Source: Sthenelais limicola
Lineage: Eukaryota; Annelida; Polychaeta; Phyllodocida; Sigalionidae
NCBI GenBank assembly: GCA_942159475.1
Contig: OW804094.1
Coordinates: 20,937,067 to 21,001,066 of the forward strand
Direction: 5' to 3'
DNA: 64,000 nucleotides
The translations under genes were made by a program, and so were the position numbers. Shown here one piece after another: positions 1-10,592 of the stretch (its first letter is position 1; each line of letters starts with the position of its first letter). The notes beneath the pieces were generated by a model. It saw only the letters and a program-made list of their open reading frames with translations. It was not told the origin of the DNA and ran no database searches.

Positions 1-180
1 ATGTACTACTTAGGTGCATAGGCACCATACACAAGGCAGTTCTTCAACTGGTTGAACTATGATGTTATAGCCAGAAATGTATGGACTTTTCATTCAGATT
101 GTTTGGCTATGATATGCTCTAAAATGCTATGACATATCCTTACAACAATGAGAATATCAGAAATGGATTCCCCCCTGCAT

Positions 181-405
181 TACCATCATTTTGAGGTATC
201 ACATGACCATATATGTGTTTTTTTATGATTTTTCTCAGAAATGAGTGAAAAACACATATTATGTGTGAATATTTGGTTGTCATGGTAACCACCTTGCTGT
301 GACATCCAGGTAAGTGTGTAAAATGGATTGTCCTCTCAATTTCCATCATTTTGAGGTATCACACGACTATATATGTGAGTTTTATGATTTTTCTAAAAAA
401 TGAAT
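181..405 (+). repeat. Two-unit direct repeat, 161-bp period
   Basis: The motif CCATCATTTTGAGGTATCAC at about 183 recurs at about 344, followed in both by a CATATATGTG run and TTATGATTTTTCT. Two diverged units of a tandem or dispersed repeat. Family unknown. Confidence 0.6.
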
Positions 406-1237
406 GGCAGCCATTTTTGTTTTTAATTTTCGACAAGGAAGGAGTCAGATTTCAGCTGTCCAACAGTGATTTTCGTGTTCAGCACACCCAAATTAGCCAG
501 AAAAGTGCTGGTGGACCTTTGTACTCAAAAATGCCCCTAGGATTGAGAATTTCTCATCTGTTTCCCAGTCTATATTGGGTTAATGTCTTACACATGATAA
601 TTATTACTCATTATATCACATATCATATTAATAGACTCTGTAGTGAGTTGTCATTGTAAATTGGTGCTGTATTAGCTTTAACTTGATGACTAATGTATCC
701 AGAAGTGGTGCTTTGTATTTTATTTTATTACTCTGGAGATTGGAGTAGGTAGATCGGACCAGGAAGATCTGTTCGCAGAGGCTCCTGTCCATTTCGTGTA
801 ACGGTACTGACTAACTTGAATAACAATCTTTATATATATAACATCAGCCATGTTTAGACATGAAAGATACCACGGTCTACCACACAAGCTTTGATCAATC
901 ATAGTCATTCACCTGTACCACAGTAACCACCACAAACTCACTTGATTTACCTCATTCCTGACTGACCACCATATATACTTCCTCCCAGAAGGCCCTATTA
1001 CCCTATTCTCTGCAGCGCACTTGTGCAAGTAACACGACCCAGACCCAGGCACCAATCCCTCCCTCACACATACATAAGCTTCCAAACTTCCTACCTCAGT
1101 CGGCAGACACTCCTCCTAGCGTGAGGAAAACACATTAAAGAAGTGCCCCCGGGGCCAATCAGTGCCCCCTGGTGACGCGTGTGGAATAAAATCAGGGCGT
1201 GGCTGTGGCTGTGCCGTTGTGGCTATGGTCAACATAA
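406..1237. other. Unassigned AT-rich intergenic sequence
   Basis: No reading frame, tRNA or inverted-repeat structure that I can support. Short open frames here have no coding character. Confidence 0.5.
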
Positions 1238-1472
1238 GGGTCAGATCACCAGGAACTGTACAATTCGCTTTCACCAATCCTCTCAAATAACCCAACTTTA
1301 AGACAAAATTGAGGTTCAAAACTTAGTCCAACATAACCAAACAGATAGTTTGAATTAAGGTAAAATCAAATATACTCAGATATACCTAGTATTGACCATT
1401 TGTCAGCCTAATTTAGCAGAATTTACTAAATGTGTAGATCTGACGATTGTCCATTTTCTGAAGATCTGACCC
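1238..1472 (-). mobile_element. R1 TIR element, subfamily C
   Basis: It begins GGGTCAGATCACCAGG and ends AGATCTGACCC. The left end differs from the usual R1 end in the CACCAG segment, which marks subfamily C. It is 235 bp, with flanks ATAA and ATAG, a probable 4-bp target duplication with one change. Confidence 0.85.
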
Positions 1473-1663
1473 ATAGGGTGCCTGGTTGAAGGCAAGATGG
1501 CTGAATAGAATTCAATATTTTACACCATGACAGGTCCTGGTCTTTGCTTCAATGGTAGAGTAAACCCCCCAGGGGCTGGAGGAACCATTGTATACAGGTG
1601 ATGTATTCCTCCTCTCCCCTCTTTCTCACTTAACCTCAATTATCTTTGCTTAAGAAGTCTTTA

Positions 1664-1898
1664 GGGTCAGACTTTCAGAAAATGTACAATTCGTCTTCAC
1701 CAATCCTTTCAAATAGCCCACATTCAAGACAAAAATAAGCTTCAAAATGCAGTTTAACATAACAGAACTGATACTTTAAATCAATGTGATACCAAATATA
1801 CTCAGATATACCCTGTATTCATCAATTTTCAGCCTAATTTGGGAGAATTTCCTAAATGTGTCGAGCTGCCAGTTGTACATTTTCTGAAAATCTGACCC
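1664..1898 (-). mobile_element. R1 TIR element, subfamily A
   Basis: 235 bp with both ends of the GGGTCAG type. The interior carries the subfamily A segment AACATAACAGAACTGATAC. Flanks share TTA, so the duplication is imperfect or shorter here. Confidence 0.9.
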
Positions 1899-1966
1899 TT
1901 AGGTTAGATTAGGTTGGATTAGAATTCGTTATTTGTGATATTGGTGCAAAGGAAGGAATTTACAAA

Positions 1967-2306
1967 TGTGATGTCTCACAGGAGTCATAAGTCACAAAAA
2001 CGATATTAGGGAGGTTCTGCAAGCAAACGCATCTCAATTACGTAACCGTATCCGTATGTTTATTTGTCAATTACGTCGCATTTTTATGTATAAAAATTGA
2101 AGTCTAACATTTTGCTTGACATGTTATGTTACATTTTCCTGGCCAGTTTTTCTAAATCTCCTTCTTATTTTTAACATATTATATTATTATGTTTGTATAT
2201 TAGAGATATGGATACGTTTACGTATAGGTTAGACTTGCTGAACCTCCCTATTTTAAGTATTTTACGTACAGGATCCCCTTGTTGGAATGTTTCCTAATGA
2301 GTATAT
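1967..2306 (+). mobile_element. R2 element, 5' part, interrupted by R5
   Basis: TGTGATGTCTCACAGG and AGTCATAAGTCAC match the R2 left end. The R2 interior resumes after 2250 (TTTTAAGTATTTTACG, GGAATGTTTCC), so the R5 copy sits inside R2. The copy is then cut off at the R1 fragment starting at 2307. Confidence 0.7.
2009..2248 (+). mobile_element. R5 TIR element in a TA site
   Basis: Left end GGGAGGTTCTGCAAGC and right end GCTTGCTGAACCTCCC after allowing mismatches; inner ends carry TACGTAACCGTATCC-like inverted segments. TA lies on each side (2007-2008, 2249-2250), as for Tc1/mariner-type insertion. No transposase. A sister copy lies at 38.5 kb. Confidence 0.8.
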
Positions 2307-2333
2307 GGGTCAGATTTTCAGAAAATGTACAGT
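2307..2333 (+). mobile_element. R1 end fragment
   Basis: GGGTCAGATTTTCAGAAAAT followed by GTACAG, then unrelated sequence. A lone terminus of R1. Confidence 0.7.
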
Positions 2334-2580
2334 AATACCAAAAGCTTTTTTTATGCATGAAAGAATATAAAAATGTGATGTATTATGAATTTTAAGACTA
2401 TTTGATATTTGAGAGGATGAGACAAAGTGGATGCCAAAGATGGTAAATATTAGGATGCACTCTTGAACAGTTAATATTGGCCCCAAATTAAAGATTTTAA
2501 GTCTTTGCTACTGGGTTTCAGAAATGTCTGATAATTTGAGCCCTATACGTCATAAGGTGAGTAAATATGACAAGAGTATT

Positions 2581-2989
2581 GAGTGCTTTACGCCCTAATC
2601 AACACATTTAGAGAGCTGGGAGGGAGGCAGTTTATGATCATACCCAGGAAATAGAGATAGAGAAGTAGGGAGAGTGAGACAGAGAAAATGAGACAAAAAG
2701 GCACTTTATATGGTCTTACTCAGGGAGAGCTGGGAGGGAGGCAGTTTATGATCATACCCAGGAAATAGAGATAGAGAAGAAGGGAGAGTGAGACAGAGAA
2801 AATGAGACAAAGAGGCACTTTATGGTCTTACCCAGGAAATAGAGATAGAGAAGAAGGAAGAGAGACAGAAAATGAGACAAAAAGGCAATTTATGGTCATA
2901 CCCAGGAAATAGAGATAGAGAAGAAGGGAGAGTGAGACAGAGAAAATGAGACAAAAAGGCACTGTACGTATGGTCATACCCAGGACCAG
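2581..2989 (+). mobile_element. R3 retroposon with four tail units
   Basis: It starts GAGTGCTTTACGCCC and ends ACCCAGGACCAG. Perfect 15-bp direct repeats TATGACAAGAGTATT flank it at 2566-2580 and 2990-3004. The interior holds about four tandem versions of the tail (AGGCAGTTTATGATC, CATACCCAGGAAATAG, GAAAATGAGACAAAAAGGC), making it much longer than the 177-bp copy at 7.4 kb. Confidence 0.85.
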
Positions 2990-3004
2990 TATGACAAGAG
3001 TATT

Positions 3005-3829
3005 TTACTTCAATGATAAGTTCTCATTATGAATGTTTGTTTGAGAAAAATATTCTTGATGCCCGAACATTTAATCTTAATGAAAATCGTAACAGTATTC
3101 TATGGAATTCCTTTTCTTAACATGATAATTTCCATGAGAAATTATCAAAATTCATCCACAACAAGTGTATCTACATCTCTTGAAAAACGTCTGTTTGAAG
3201 TTTTTAAATAAAGTGATAAACACTTCAGATCCTACTTCCAGCCGATTTCTTTAAAACAATGAATTATTTGTCACAGAAAACTCCTAAAAGTTCCTCTAAT
3301 TTTTAAAAAGTTTATTTAATGAAGGAAAACCTTAAGGCACCAAGCTTTGTGTTGGTCGATGATTGATGGGTGAGTTTGATAGCAAATCCCCCTGGTGGGC
3401 AAGAAATGAGTTATTTGTGATGTTATGATGTTATCGTTTAACCATCGATCTTTCAGTTAGGGAAAAAATAAGACAAAGGCACACAAATAATTAATGGAGA
3501 ATTCTTTTAAAGTTTCTGCACAAATTACGGGTAGGATTAATGAATTGAATCACTCCATCGCCTAGTTAATAAGCTCGATTATTTCTACTTTAGACCACTT
3601 TTATCCAACCAATCCCGGCACTGGGAAGGCAGGGGGGTAATTTCGGTAGTTGCCACCAGGGCATTGCGTGCGCATACATCAATCACTTCCGGTTTTTGGA
3701 CTGGAATGATTGGCTAAGTGGACTGCACGTTGAAATGGTTGCTGATTGATTTAAAGTATTTTTTCTCGCTACATCCTTCGTGTAGTGCTTCTTTTTTTTT
3801 TTATCTTTTGGTTGTTTTTTTTTCACCAG
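3005..3829. other. Unassigned sequence ending in a pyrimidine tract
   Basis: Nothing recognisable until a long T-rich tract at 3789-3824, which ends in CACCAG and serves as a possible splice acceptor for the exon-like frame that follows. Confidence 0.5.
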
Positions 3830-4337
3830 GGGGAGAGGGAGTACCAGAGCCACCTCTTTGATAAAATGTTGATGGACAATGTCAATCCCCGTGCAGGCAG
3901 ACGGTTCAATGAAATGTTGTTTTTTTCTTCAATGTTCAATGAAATGTTGGTAGAGTTGGGAAACCATATTAGCAGAGCAAGCATCAACAAGACCCCTTTA
4001 ATTGAGGTCGTCTTGGAAAAAGTGAGAGATGAAGTTTTGTTTAAAATGGCTGGAAAGTTAGCAGACATCATTCCAGTTGAAAGGTTGGTCCTGGGTAAGA
4101 CCATAAAGTGCCTTTCTGTCTCCTTTTCTCTGTCTCTCTCCCTTCTTCTCTATCTCTGTTTCCTGGGTATGATCCTAAACTGCCTCCCTCTCAGCTCTCC
4201 CGCCCTTGATATAACCATATTAAATGTGTTGATGAGGGCGTAAAGCAACCAATCAATCTCACTCACTCACTCCAGTTGAAAGGGAAATGCGGATTGTACA
4301 AAAAGCTAAAACAGAACGTGTAAAATGTGATGTGTGA
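3830..4337 (+). pseudogene. Exon-like open frame split by an R3 insertion
   Basis: After the T-rich tract and CACCAG acceptor, a frame opens at 3830 with mixed charged and hydrophobic residues (GEREYQSHLFDKML near the start, LIEVVLEKVRDEVL in the middle, KMAGKLADIIPVER before the break). At 4084 it runs into R3. The same frame resumes after the second target duplication at 4284 and stops at TGA 4335-4337, giving about 100 codons without the insert. A 30-bp internal duplication (FNEML twice) is in frame. The amino-acid composition is unlike the surrounding repeats. I do not recognise the family. It may be an exon of a damaged host gene or a relic ORF of a mobile element. No further exons were identified. 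Confidence 0.4.
4085..4270 (-). mobile_element. R3 retroposon, single unit, reverse
   Basis: Read on the minus strand it runs from GAGTGAGTGAG through TTTACGCCC and AGGCAGTTTA to ACCCAGGACC. It is flanked by perfect 13-bp repeats TCCAGTTGAAAGG at 4072-4084 and 4271-4283. It interrupts the exon-like frame around it. Confidence 0.9.
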
Positions 4338-4447
4338 CAGACGGGTTGATGCTTAGTGAGGGTAATAATAGCAAGTGAAATTATCTTGCTCCAATTGCTG
4401 CATGGTTAGACTCAGCATCACAGGGCTGAAGCCTAGAGTACGCAATA

Positions 4448-4490
4448 TGTGATGTGTCACAGGAAAATGTGTCACAAGTCGGAAAAAACC
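4448..4490 (+). mobile_element. R2 end fragment
   Basis: TATGTGATGTGTCACAGG followed by GTCACAAGTCGG matches the R2 left terminus only. It lies just upstream of a full R2 copy. Confidence 0.6.
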
Positions 4491-4510
4491 CAATTTTCTG
4501 TACTACCATA

Positions 4511-4921
4511 TGTGATGTGTTTCAAGAAAATGAGTCATAATTTGCAAAGTTGATATTTTTCAAAGTGTTTTTTTACAAGATCTCCTTATTAATATGTTTT
4601 GATTTTTAGGGGGTTTAGTACTTATGGTCATATGAATCCATGCAACAAATTTTAGGACATTGTAATTAATATATCGTAACGTTTTGAAGGGTTTTGTATG
4701 GAGTATATCAAGTTACTTTACTGGTAATTAACAATCCAGAAACATTGGAAACCTTTCTTTTTTCAAAAATAAAAATATCAAACTTAGAATATAGAAATAC
4801 ATATTAGATATCCCAGTGTTTACTATCATTGGAATCAGCTTGATCTTCTCTTTTCAAAAATGGTAATACCTAAAGAGCCATTTTTTGCGACTTATGACTC
4901 ATTTTCCTAAAACGGATCACA
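4511..4921 (+). mobile_element. R2 TIR element, near full length
   Basis: The left end TGTGATGTGTTTCAAG is mirrored by the right end ACTCATTTTCCTAAAACGG followed by ATCACA. It is 411 bp. The interior TTCAAAAATAAAAATATC and TGTTTACTATCATTGG is shared with the 28.6 and 29.2 kb copies. No transposase frame. Confidence 0.85.
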
Positions 4922-5363
4922 TATGAGAACAGATTTGACCAAGTAAATCAGAATGATATCAACATCCGACAGGTATTTCTATATTCATGCTTTTATGTTT
5001 GAAAACGAATTGGGATGACATAGGGATGTAGTGAGATATATTCCATTTAGTTGACCCTAGAAACGCATAGATATACTCAGTACAAAATATTAACATTTGG
5101 CACATAACCAAAATGGTGTCAGGCGAATTGCCACCCGATAAAAAGCCACCCGGATACATTCCCCCAAAGTAGTCTTGTGGGAAATGCGTTTGAAAAACAT
5201 ACACAAGATAGTTAACGTTAGGACATCAAATAAATCAAATAAATACTTCTATGCAATATTTCTTGATGGTTACTTACTATATCATGCTACTTAGATACTC
5301 CTTAGGATAACCTCAAATATACATAGATATATTCAATACTCAGCCCTGAAATTTAGTACATAT
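4922..5363. other. Unassigned, with traces of R2 interior
   Basis: Segments such as ATAGATATATTCAATACTC and CTGAAATTTAGTACAT at 5318-5361 look like diverged R2 interior. The rest is unrecognised. Confidence 0.4.
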
Positions 5364-5607
5364 GGGTCAGATTTTCAGAAACGGTACAATTCAACTTCGC
5401 AAATCTTCTCAGATAACCCAAATTTCAGAAGTTAATTTCAGAAATTAAGTTCAAAATACAGATCAACCTAAACAAAGAGATTGCTAGAATCAATGCAATG
5501 CCGAATGTACTCGAATTTACTTAGTATTGACCAAATTGCAGCCTAATTTAGCAGAATTTACTAAATTTGTACAGTTGCCGATTGTACATTTTCTGAAAAT
5601 CTGGCCC
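5364..5607 (-). mobile_element. R1 TIR element, subfamily B
   Basis: 244 bp. The extra 9 bases over the usual length come from a local duplication of a TTTCAGAA-type segment near 5424-5445. Right end CTGGCCC. Flanks ATAT and ATAA. Confidence 0.85.
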
Positions 5608-5664
5608 ATAAGTCTGTTAGAACTTATAGCTTTGATGTCAGTGGGCCTGCCAGACTTGCTATGT

Positions 5665-5914
5665 GGGTCGGATTTTCATCAAATGTACAATTGGCAGCTG
5701 TACACATTTAGTAAATTCTGCTAAATTAGTCTGCAATTTGGCCAATATTAGGTAAATTCGAGTATATTTGGCATTGCATTGATTCTAGCAATCTGTTTGG
5801 TTAGATTTAACTGTATTTTACTATACTATAGTATTGAGTAAATTGCAGCATAATTTAACAGAATTTACTCAATGTTTACAGCTGCCAATTGTGCATTTTG
5901 TGACAATCTGACTC
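5665..5914. mobile_element. R1 fold-back variant with two left ends
   Basis: The left half is the subfamily B left end (TGGCAGCTGTACACATTTAG, TGCAATTTGGCC). The right half is the same left end inverted (CAGCTGCCAATTGTGC, GAGTAAATTGCAGC). The normal right-end segment AAATTTGGGTTATTTGAG is absent. Flanks ATGT and ATAT. Confidence 0.8.
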
Positions 5915-6196
5915 ATATATTCATGCAACTAAGACCACTAGACAACCTAAAGATGACAATATTTTGTTTCTGTTTACGCATGTAAAATACTATCACTATT
6001 ATTATCATTAAATACTATCATTGTTTTTAACATTGCCATCATTATGGACCTATCGACCATTTAATATACATTGCCAGGTCATTCATTGCATTCCAGGATA
6101 TTGCAAGAAAGCGCAGTAAATAGTTAACAGTTAGACATCTTCAGGTGCACTGCATCTATAATAAACAGCCCACTAATGGGTATCATATTGCCATAT

Positions 6197-6431
6197 GGGT
6201 CAGATTTTCAGAAAATGTACAATTGGCAGCTCTACACATTTAGGAAACTCTCCTAAATTAGGCTGAAAAATGAAGAATGCTAGCTATATCTAAGTATATT
6301 TTGTATCCCATTGACTTAAAATATCAGTTCTGTTATGTTAAACTGCATTTTGAAGCTCATTTTTGTCTTAAATGTGGGTTATTTGAGACGATTGGCGAAG
6401 TTGGATTGTACATTTTCTAAAAATCTGACCC
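6197..6431 (+). mobile_element. R1 TIR element, subfamily A
   Basis: 235 bp, flanked by ATAT on both sides. Carries the A-type interior TATCAGTTCTGTTATG. Confidence 0.95.
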
Positions 6432-6560
6432 ATATAGTTGTTAGTTCGTCTATTGTGCACATGGGGTCGCTGTATGACCTTATTAAGCTCTTGTAGTTGA
6501 ATATGACCTTGTCTTGTGTGCAAACAACCTAATTAGGCTGCAGTTCAGGCACTGCTACAG

Positions 6561-6650
6561 CAGAGGGGGGCAATAACAGTTGGCTGCAGGGTCAGTAGCG
6601 GAGGGGGCAATAACAGTTGGCTGCGGAGGGGGTAGTGACAGTTGGCTGTA
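6561..6650 (+). repeat. Short tandem repeat, about 38-bp period
   Basis: AGGGGGCAATAACAGTTGG, or a close version, occurs three times, with CTGC at each junction. The third unit has TAGTGACAGTTGGCTG. Confidence 0.7.
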
Positions 6651-6764
6651 GGTAGTGCAGCACACCCAATGGGGAAGGGGTCTCAGATTAAAATACATTT
6701 CCGCCACTCAAATTTCTAGTTCATTGGTCCTTCAAATGCCCCCATATCAGTAATTAAACTACTA

Positions 6765-6999
6765 GGGTCAGATTTTCAGAAAATGTACAATTTGTAGCTG
6801 CACACATTTAGGAAATCCTGCTAAATTAGGCTGCAATTTGGCCAATACTAGGTAAATTCGAATATATTCGGCATTGCATTGGTTCTAGCAATCTGCTTGG
6901 TTAGGTTGAACTGTATTTTGAACTTTATTTTCATCTGAAATTTGGGTTATTTGAGAAGATTGGTGAAGATGAATTGTACATTTTCTGAAAATCTGACCC
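6765..6999 (+). mobile_element. R1 TIR element, subfamily B
   Basis: 235 bp with an informative, non-palindromic 4-bp target duplication, ACTA, on both sides. Confidence 0.95.
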
Positions 7000-7100
7000 A
7001 CTAAGTGAAATAAATGTCTGATCCCATGTCACACCTGGCCAGCTGGTGTAAGCACAGGTATTATCGTGTCAATGTCTAACAAAGCCACACAACCACTTAA

Positions 7101-7298
7101 GGCCGATATTCACTTCCAAGAAAAAAGGCTCAGGTAAATGGTTCACGTAAACGGGAGGCCCTGTCCTCCCGTTTACTTGCGATTGGATACTAATGCTCCC
7201 GCCAAGATGCACCTATAAAACTTCGTTTGATTTTTACGGGAGCATGTGCCGTTTACGTGAACCATTTATGGTTACAATCTAATTGTAAGTGGATACCC
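7101..7298. mobile_element. 198-bp TIR element with inner hairpin
   Basis: AAATGGTTCACGTAAACGG at about 7136 is mirrored by CCGTTTACGTGAACCATTT at about 7250. The similarity extends outward to ATTCACTTCC and GTAAGTGGAT. A second hairpin, AAACGGGAGG with CCTCCCGTTT, lies inside. It looks like a small MITE of an unnamed family. Confidence 0.75.
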
Positions 7299-7435
7299 CA
7301 TTTTGTATATACTGTACTGGGCAGGTATAGTGAGTTGTAGAAATACCTGACTGCTTGTTGCAATCATTCCACTGCTGAGCCTCAAAAAATAACCACCAGC
7401 AACTACAGTTTTATTTCATCTTTACTTACAAGACA

Positions 7436-7612
7436 CTGGTCCTGGGTATGACCACAAAGTACCTTTCTGTCTCTTTTCGCTGTCTCTCTCTTCCTCAATT
7501 TCCTGGGTATGATCCTAAACTGCCTCCCTCTCAGCTCTCCCGCCCTTGATATAACCTTAATATGTGTTAATAAGGGCGTAAAGCAACCACTCTCACTCAC
7601 TCACTCACTCAC
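7436..7612 (-). mobile_element. R3 retroposon, shortest copy
   Basis: 177 bp between 14-bp repeats TTACTTACAAGACA (7422-7435) and TTACTTACAAAACA (7613-7626), which differ at one base. Single tail unit. Confidence 0.9.
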
Positions 7613-7705
7613 TTACTTACAAAACATAGACTTGCTTTGAAAAGCCTTGATCAGCCTAACAGCTAAATTTCATTCCTTGGAAGAAAACTACATAACAATA
7701 TATAT

Positions 7706-7940
7706 GGGTCAGATGTTCAGAAAATGTACAATTGGCAGATGTACATATTTAGGAATTTCTGCTAAATTAGGCTGAACAAAGATGAATACAAGGCATATCT
7801 GAGTATTTTTGGTATCACATTGATTCAAAGTACATGTTCTGTTATGTTAAACTGCATTTTGAAGCTCATTTTTGTTCTAAATGTGGGTTATTTGAGAGGA
7901 TTGTTGAAGACGAATTGTACATTTTCTGTAAATCTGATCC
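7706..7940 (+). mobile_element. R1 TIR element, subfamily A
   Basis: 235 bp. Left end GGGTCAGATGTTCAG, right end CTGATCC. Flanks ATAT on both sides. Confidence 0.92.
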
Positions 7941-8130
7941 ATATGTATATAGATAGAATGGAATGAGGCACTTGTGATTAAAGGAATATTGGTAATTCTT
8001 GTATTACCAACGTGTGCCGTTCACTATTAACCATACACTTTCAGCAAAGAAAAATGATAAAAATAAGACAGTAAATTGTGATTGTAAATCGCCATGAAGT
8101 ATCTGAAGGAATGTGAATATACAATTGTAT

Positions 8131-8369
8131 GGGTCAGATTTTCAGAAAATGTACAATTGGCAGCTCTAGACATTTAGGAAATTCCGCTAAATAAGGCTGC
8201 AATTTGGTCAATACTAGGTAAATTCAAATATATTCAGCATTGCATTGATTCTAGCAATCTGTTTGGTTACGTTGAACTGTATTTTGGACTTTATTTTCAT
8301 CTGAGATTTGGGTTTGAAATTTGAGAGGATTGGTGAAGTTGAATTGTACATTTTCTGAAAATCTGACCC
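8131..8369 (+). mobile_element. R1 TIR element, subfamily B
   Basis: 239 bp. The GTTTGAAATTTG stretch at about 8311 is a small duplication. Flanks GTAT and ATAT. Confidence 0.9.
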
Positions 8370-8402
8370 ATATACTGCCCCTATATGGCACCCCGTCCCC
8401 TA

Positions 8403-9155
8403 CACTGTCCCGTGCACCGTACCCGCGCGATACGAAATTGGATATGAAATTCTTGTCCCCACTTTTGATACGAAATTTTTCGTCTCAGCGTATTCGCGCG
8501 GCGTTTTTCGTACCTGCGACGGGTAAATAATAACCTGGGAAAGCTAATCTGGGAAAGCTAATCCCTGGTGTGCAGTGGTGCGTTAAGAGTTGGCGCGCCT
8601 GGCCGTGTGCAGCAGTGTGTGAAGGAGTGTGCACTCACCTGTGACAGTGTGAGAAAGCAGAGTAAAAAAACCTGAACATGCTTGGGTTCGAACTAAGAAC
8701 CTTGGGGTTCACAAGCCAGGGTGCTCACCACTACACCACAGAGCCAGCTATGAACAAGGCTTCAACAAATCAATCTGAATAATGATAGTGTGTGTGTGAG
8801 AGAGAGAGAGGGAGGAAGAGAGAGAGAAACAAAGAGAGAAAGAGGGGGAGAGGCAGACAGGGAGATTGCAATTGAACAGACATTGAGGAGCCATGGGCTG
8901 TCCGAATTAATTCTTTAGACATTTCTGCACCTATGTACTTCTCAAAACTCAATACGAAAAACGGAGCGCGAATACGGAGCATATCACATTTCGTTTCCGT
9001 GATTCAAACCACCGTTTTTCGTATCAGAAGTTCAGGCAATTTCGTCACCACAGTTCACCAGTAGCGTTCGCGGAGCTTGGTAGACAAAAATCGTCACACT
9101 GAAGACGAAAAAGCTTGCCGCTCCGTATCGCGCGGGTACGGTGCGCGGGAGAGTG
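8403..9155. mobile_element. R7: CACT-ended TIR element with tRNA-like insert
   Basis: The left end CACTGTCCCGTGCACCGTAC is matched by the right end, which on the minus strand starts CACTCTCCCGCGCACCGTAC; both continue CCGCGCGATACG. TA flanks each side (8401-8402, 9156-9157). A second inverted pair lies inside (GCGTATTCGCGCGGCG at about 8480 against CGCGAATACGG at about 8968). The ends are GC-rich, unlike the neighbours. CACT termini with a 2-bp duplication would fit several DNA-transposon superfamilies, so I do not assign one. Confidence 0.8.
8677..8749 (-). promoter_or_regulatory. tRNA-like pol III promoter inside R7
   Basis: On the minus strand, TGGTGTAGTGG fits an A box and GTTCGAACC fits a B box. 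Between them CTGGCTTGTGAACC resembles a threonine or histidine tRNA anticodon arm. The acceptor ends do not pair, so this is a SINE-type head and not a tRNA gene. The same module occurs at 23.97 kb. Confidence 0.65.
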
Positions 9156-9337
9156 TACAGCACAGATGTATAATAAACAACCTCCCCGTCAGCCTGGGAG
9201 TAGTGCCTAAGATGTAGTTAGGCTGTTTGATCCTCTCATGGCTGCTCTGAACAAACTTTGCCCATTCTTACATAGACAATTACTGGGACATTATAGATTC
9301 TGGGGCTGGTCCAGAGGCAGTCTTCCCAGTACAATAT

Positions 9338-9562
9338 GGGTCAGATTTTCAGAAAATGTACAATTCGCAGCTCTACGCATTTAGTAAATTCGGCTGGAAA
9401 ATGAAGAATACTGGGTATATCTGAGTATATTTGGTATCGAATTGATTTAAAGTATCAGTTCTGTTATGTTAAACTGCATTTTGAAGCTCATTTTTGTTTT
9501 AAATGTGGGTTATTTGAGAGGATTGGTGAAGGCCAATTGTACATTTTCTGAAAACCTGACCC
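9338..9562 (+). mobile_element. R1 TIR element, subfamily A, small deletion
   Basis: 225 bp; ten bases are missing around 9383-9395 (ATTCGGCTGG). Flanks ATAT on both sides. Confidence 0.92.
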
Positions 9563-9633
9563 ATATGCTCCCTCCAGGCTGGAGTGAGCTGCTCAGTGTT
9601 GGCTGAGTCGCTCTGGACCGAGTGCCTTACAGT

Positions 9634-9837
9634 TGTAATGTGTCAAAGGAAAATGAGTCACAAGTTGAACAAGAAAGGATATTTTTCCAGTGCTTTATCA
9701 CAAAGACTCTTCTGTGTATATCTTTTGTATTCAATGTATTCTGAAAACACTAGGTTGGGATTCTTTGTTAAGGTCTTCAGATTATCTCCGAGAAACAGTA
9801 GCATTATGATGAGTATAAACTTACTGTGTTACTTCAA
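9634..9837 (+). mobile_element. R2 element, 5' part running into the gap
   Basis: TGTAATGTGTCAAAGG and GAGTCACAAGTTG match the R2 left end. The interior becomes diverged before the N run. Confidence 0.6.
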
Positions 9838-10037
9838 NNNNNNNNNNNNNNNNNNNNNNNNNNNNNNNNNNNNNNNNNNNNNNNNNNNNNNNNNNNNNNN
9901 NNNNNNNNNNNNNNNNNNNNNNNNNNNNNNNNNNNNNNNNNNNNNNNNNNNNNNNNNNNNNNNNNNNNNNNNNNNNNNNNNNNNNNNNNNNNNNNNNNNN
10001 NNNNNNNNNNNNNNNNNNNNNNNNNNNNNNNNNNNNN
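9838..10037. other. Assembly gap, 200 N
   Basis: Exactly 200 undetermined bases. R1 sequence lacking its left end begins immediately on the right, so the break fell at or in an R1 copy. Confidence 0.99.
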
Positions 10038-10241
10038 AACTGTACAAATTTAGTAAATTCTGCTAAATTAGGCTGCAATTTGGTCAATACTAGGTAAATT
10101 TGAGTATATTCGGCATTGCATTGATTCTAGCAATCTGTTGAGCTCAGTTGAACTTCATTTTGAACTTTATTTTCGTCTTAAATTTGGGTTATTTGAGAAG
10201 ATTGGCGAAGTTGAATTGTACATTTTCTGAAATTCTGACCC
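10038..10241 (+). mobile_element. R1 element, subfamily B, left end lost in gap
   Basis: Begins AACTGTACAAATTTAG and ends CTGACCC. The B-type segment CATTGATTCTAGCAATCTG is present. Confidence 0.85.
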
Positions 10242-10499
10242 TTATAGCAATAAGTGTGACTGGCTGGCTATACAGTAGGTCTGGCAGCCCCATGACATCA
10301 AGGCTATAATGGCGACCCTGATGAGAGGCTAACTTACTGACTTATTGACCGGCCCATCTCTGATCTTCTCTACAGGCCACCAGCTTCAAAGCACATTGAC
10401 CGGTGTCTCGCCTTTAGCTGACCACTGGCCAGTAGTATCCGGTCACCCAATATATTCAGCAGGGGGTGGAGGGGGAGGGGGTCAGTAAAAGTATTTCCT

Positions 10500-10592
10500 T
10501 ATTATGATCATACCCAGGAAATAGAGATAGAGAAGGAGGGAGAGAGACACAGAGAAAAGAGAGACATAAAGGCACTTTATGGTCTTACCCAG
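10500..10592 (+). mobile_element. R3 retroposon, 5'-truncated
   Basis: Only the tail is present (CATACCCAGGAAATAG through GGTCTTACCCAGGG). No head and no clear target duplication. Confidence 0.7.
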
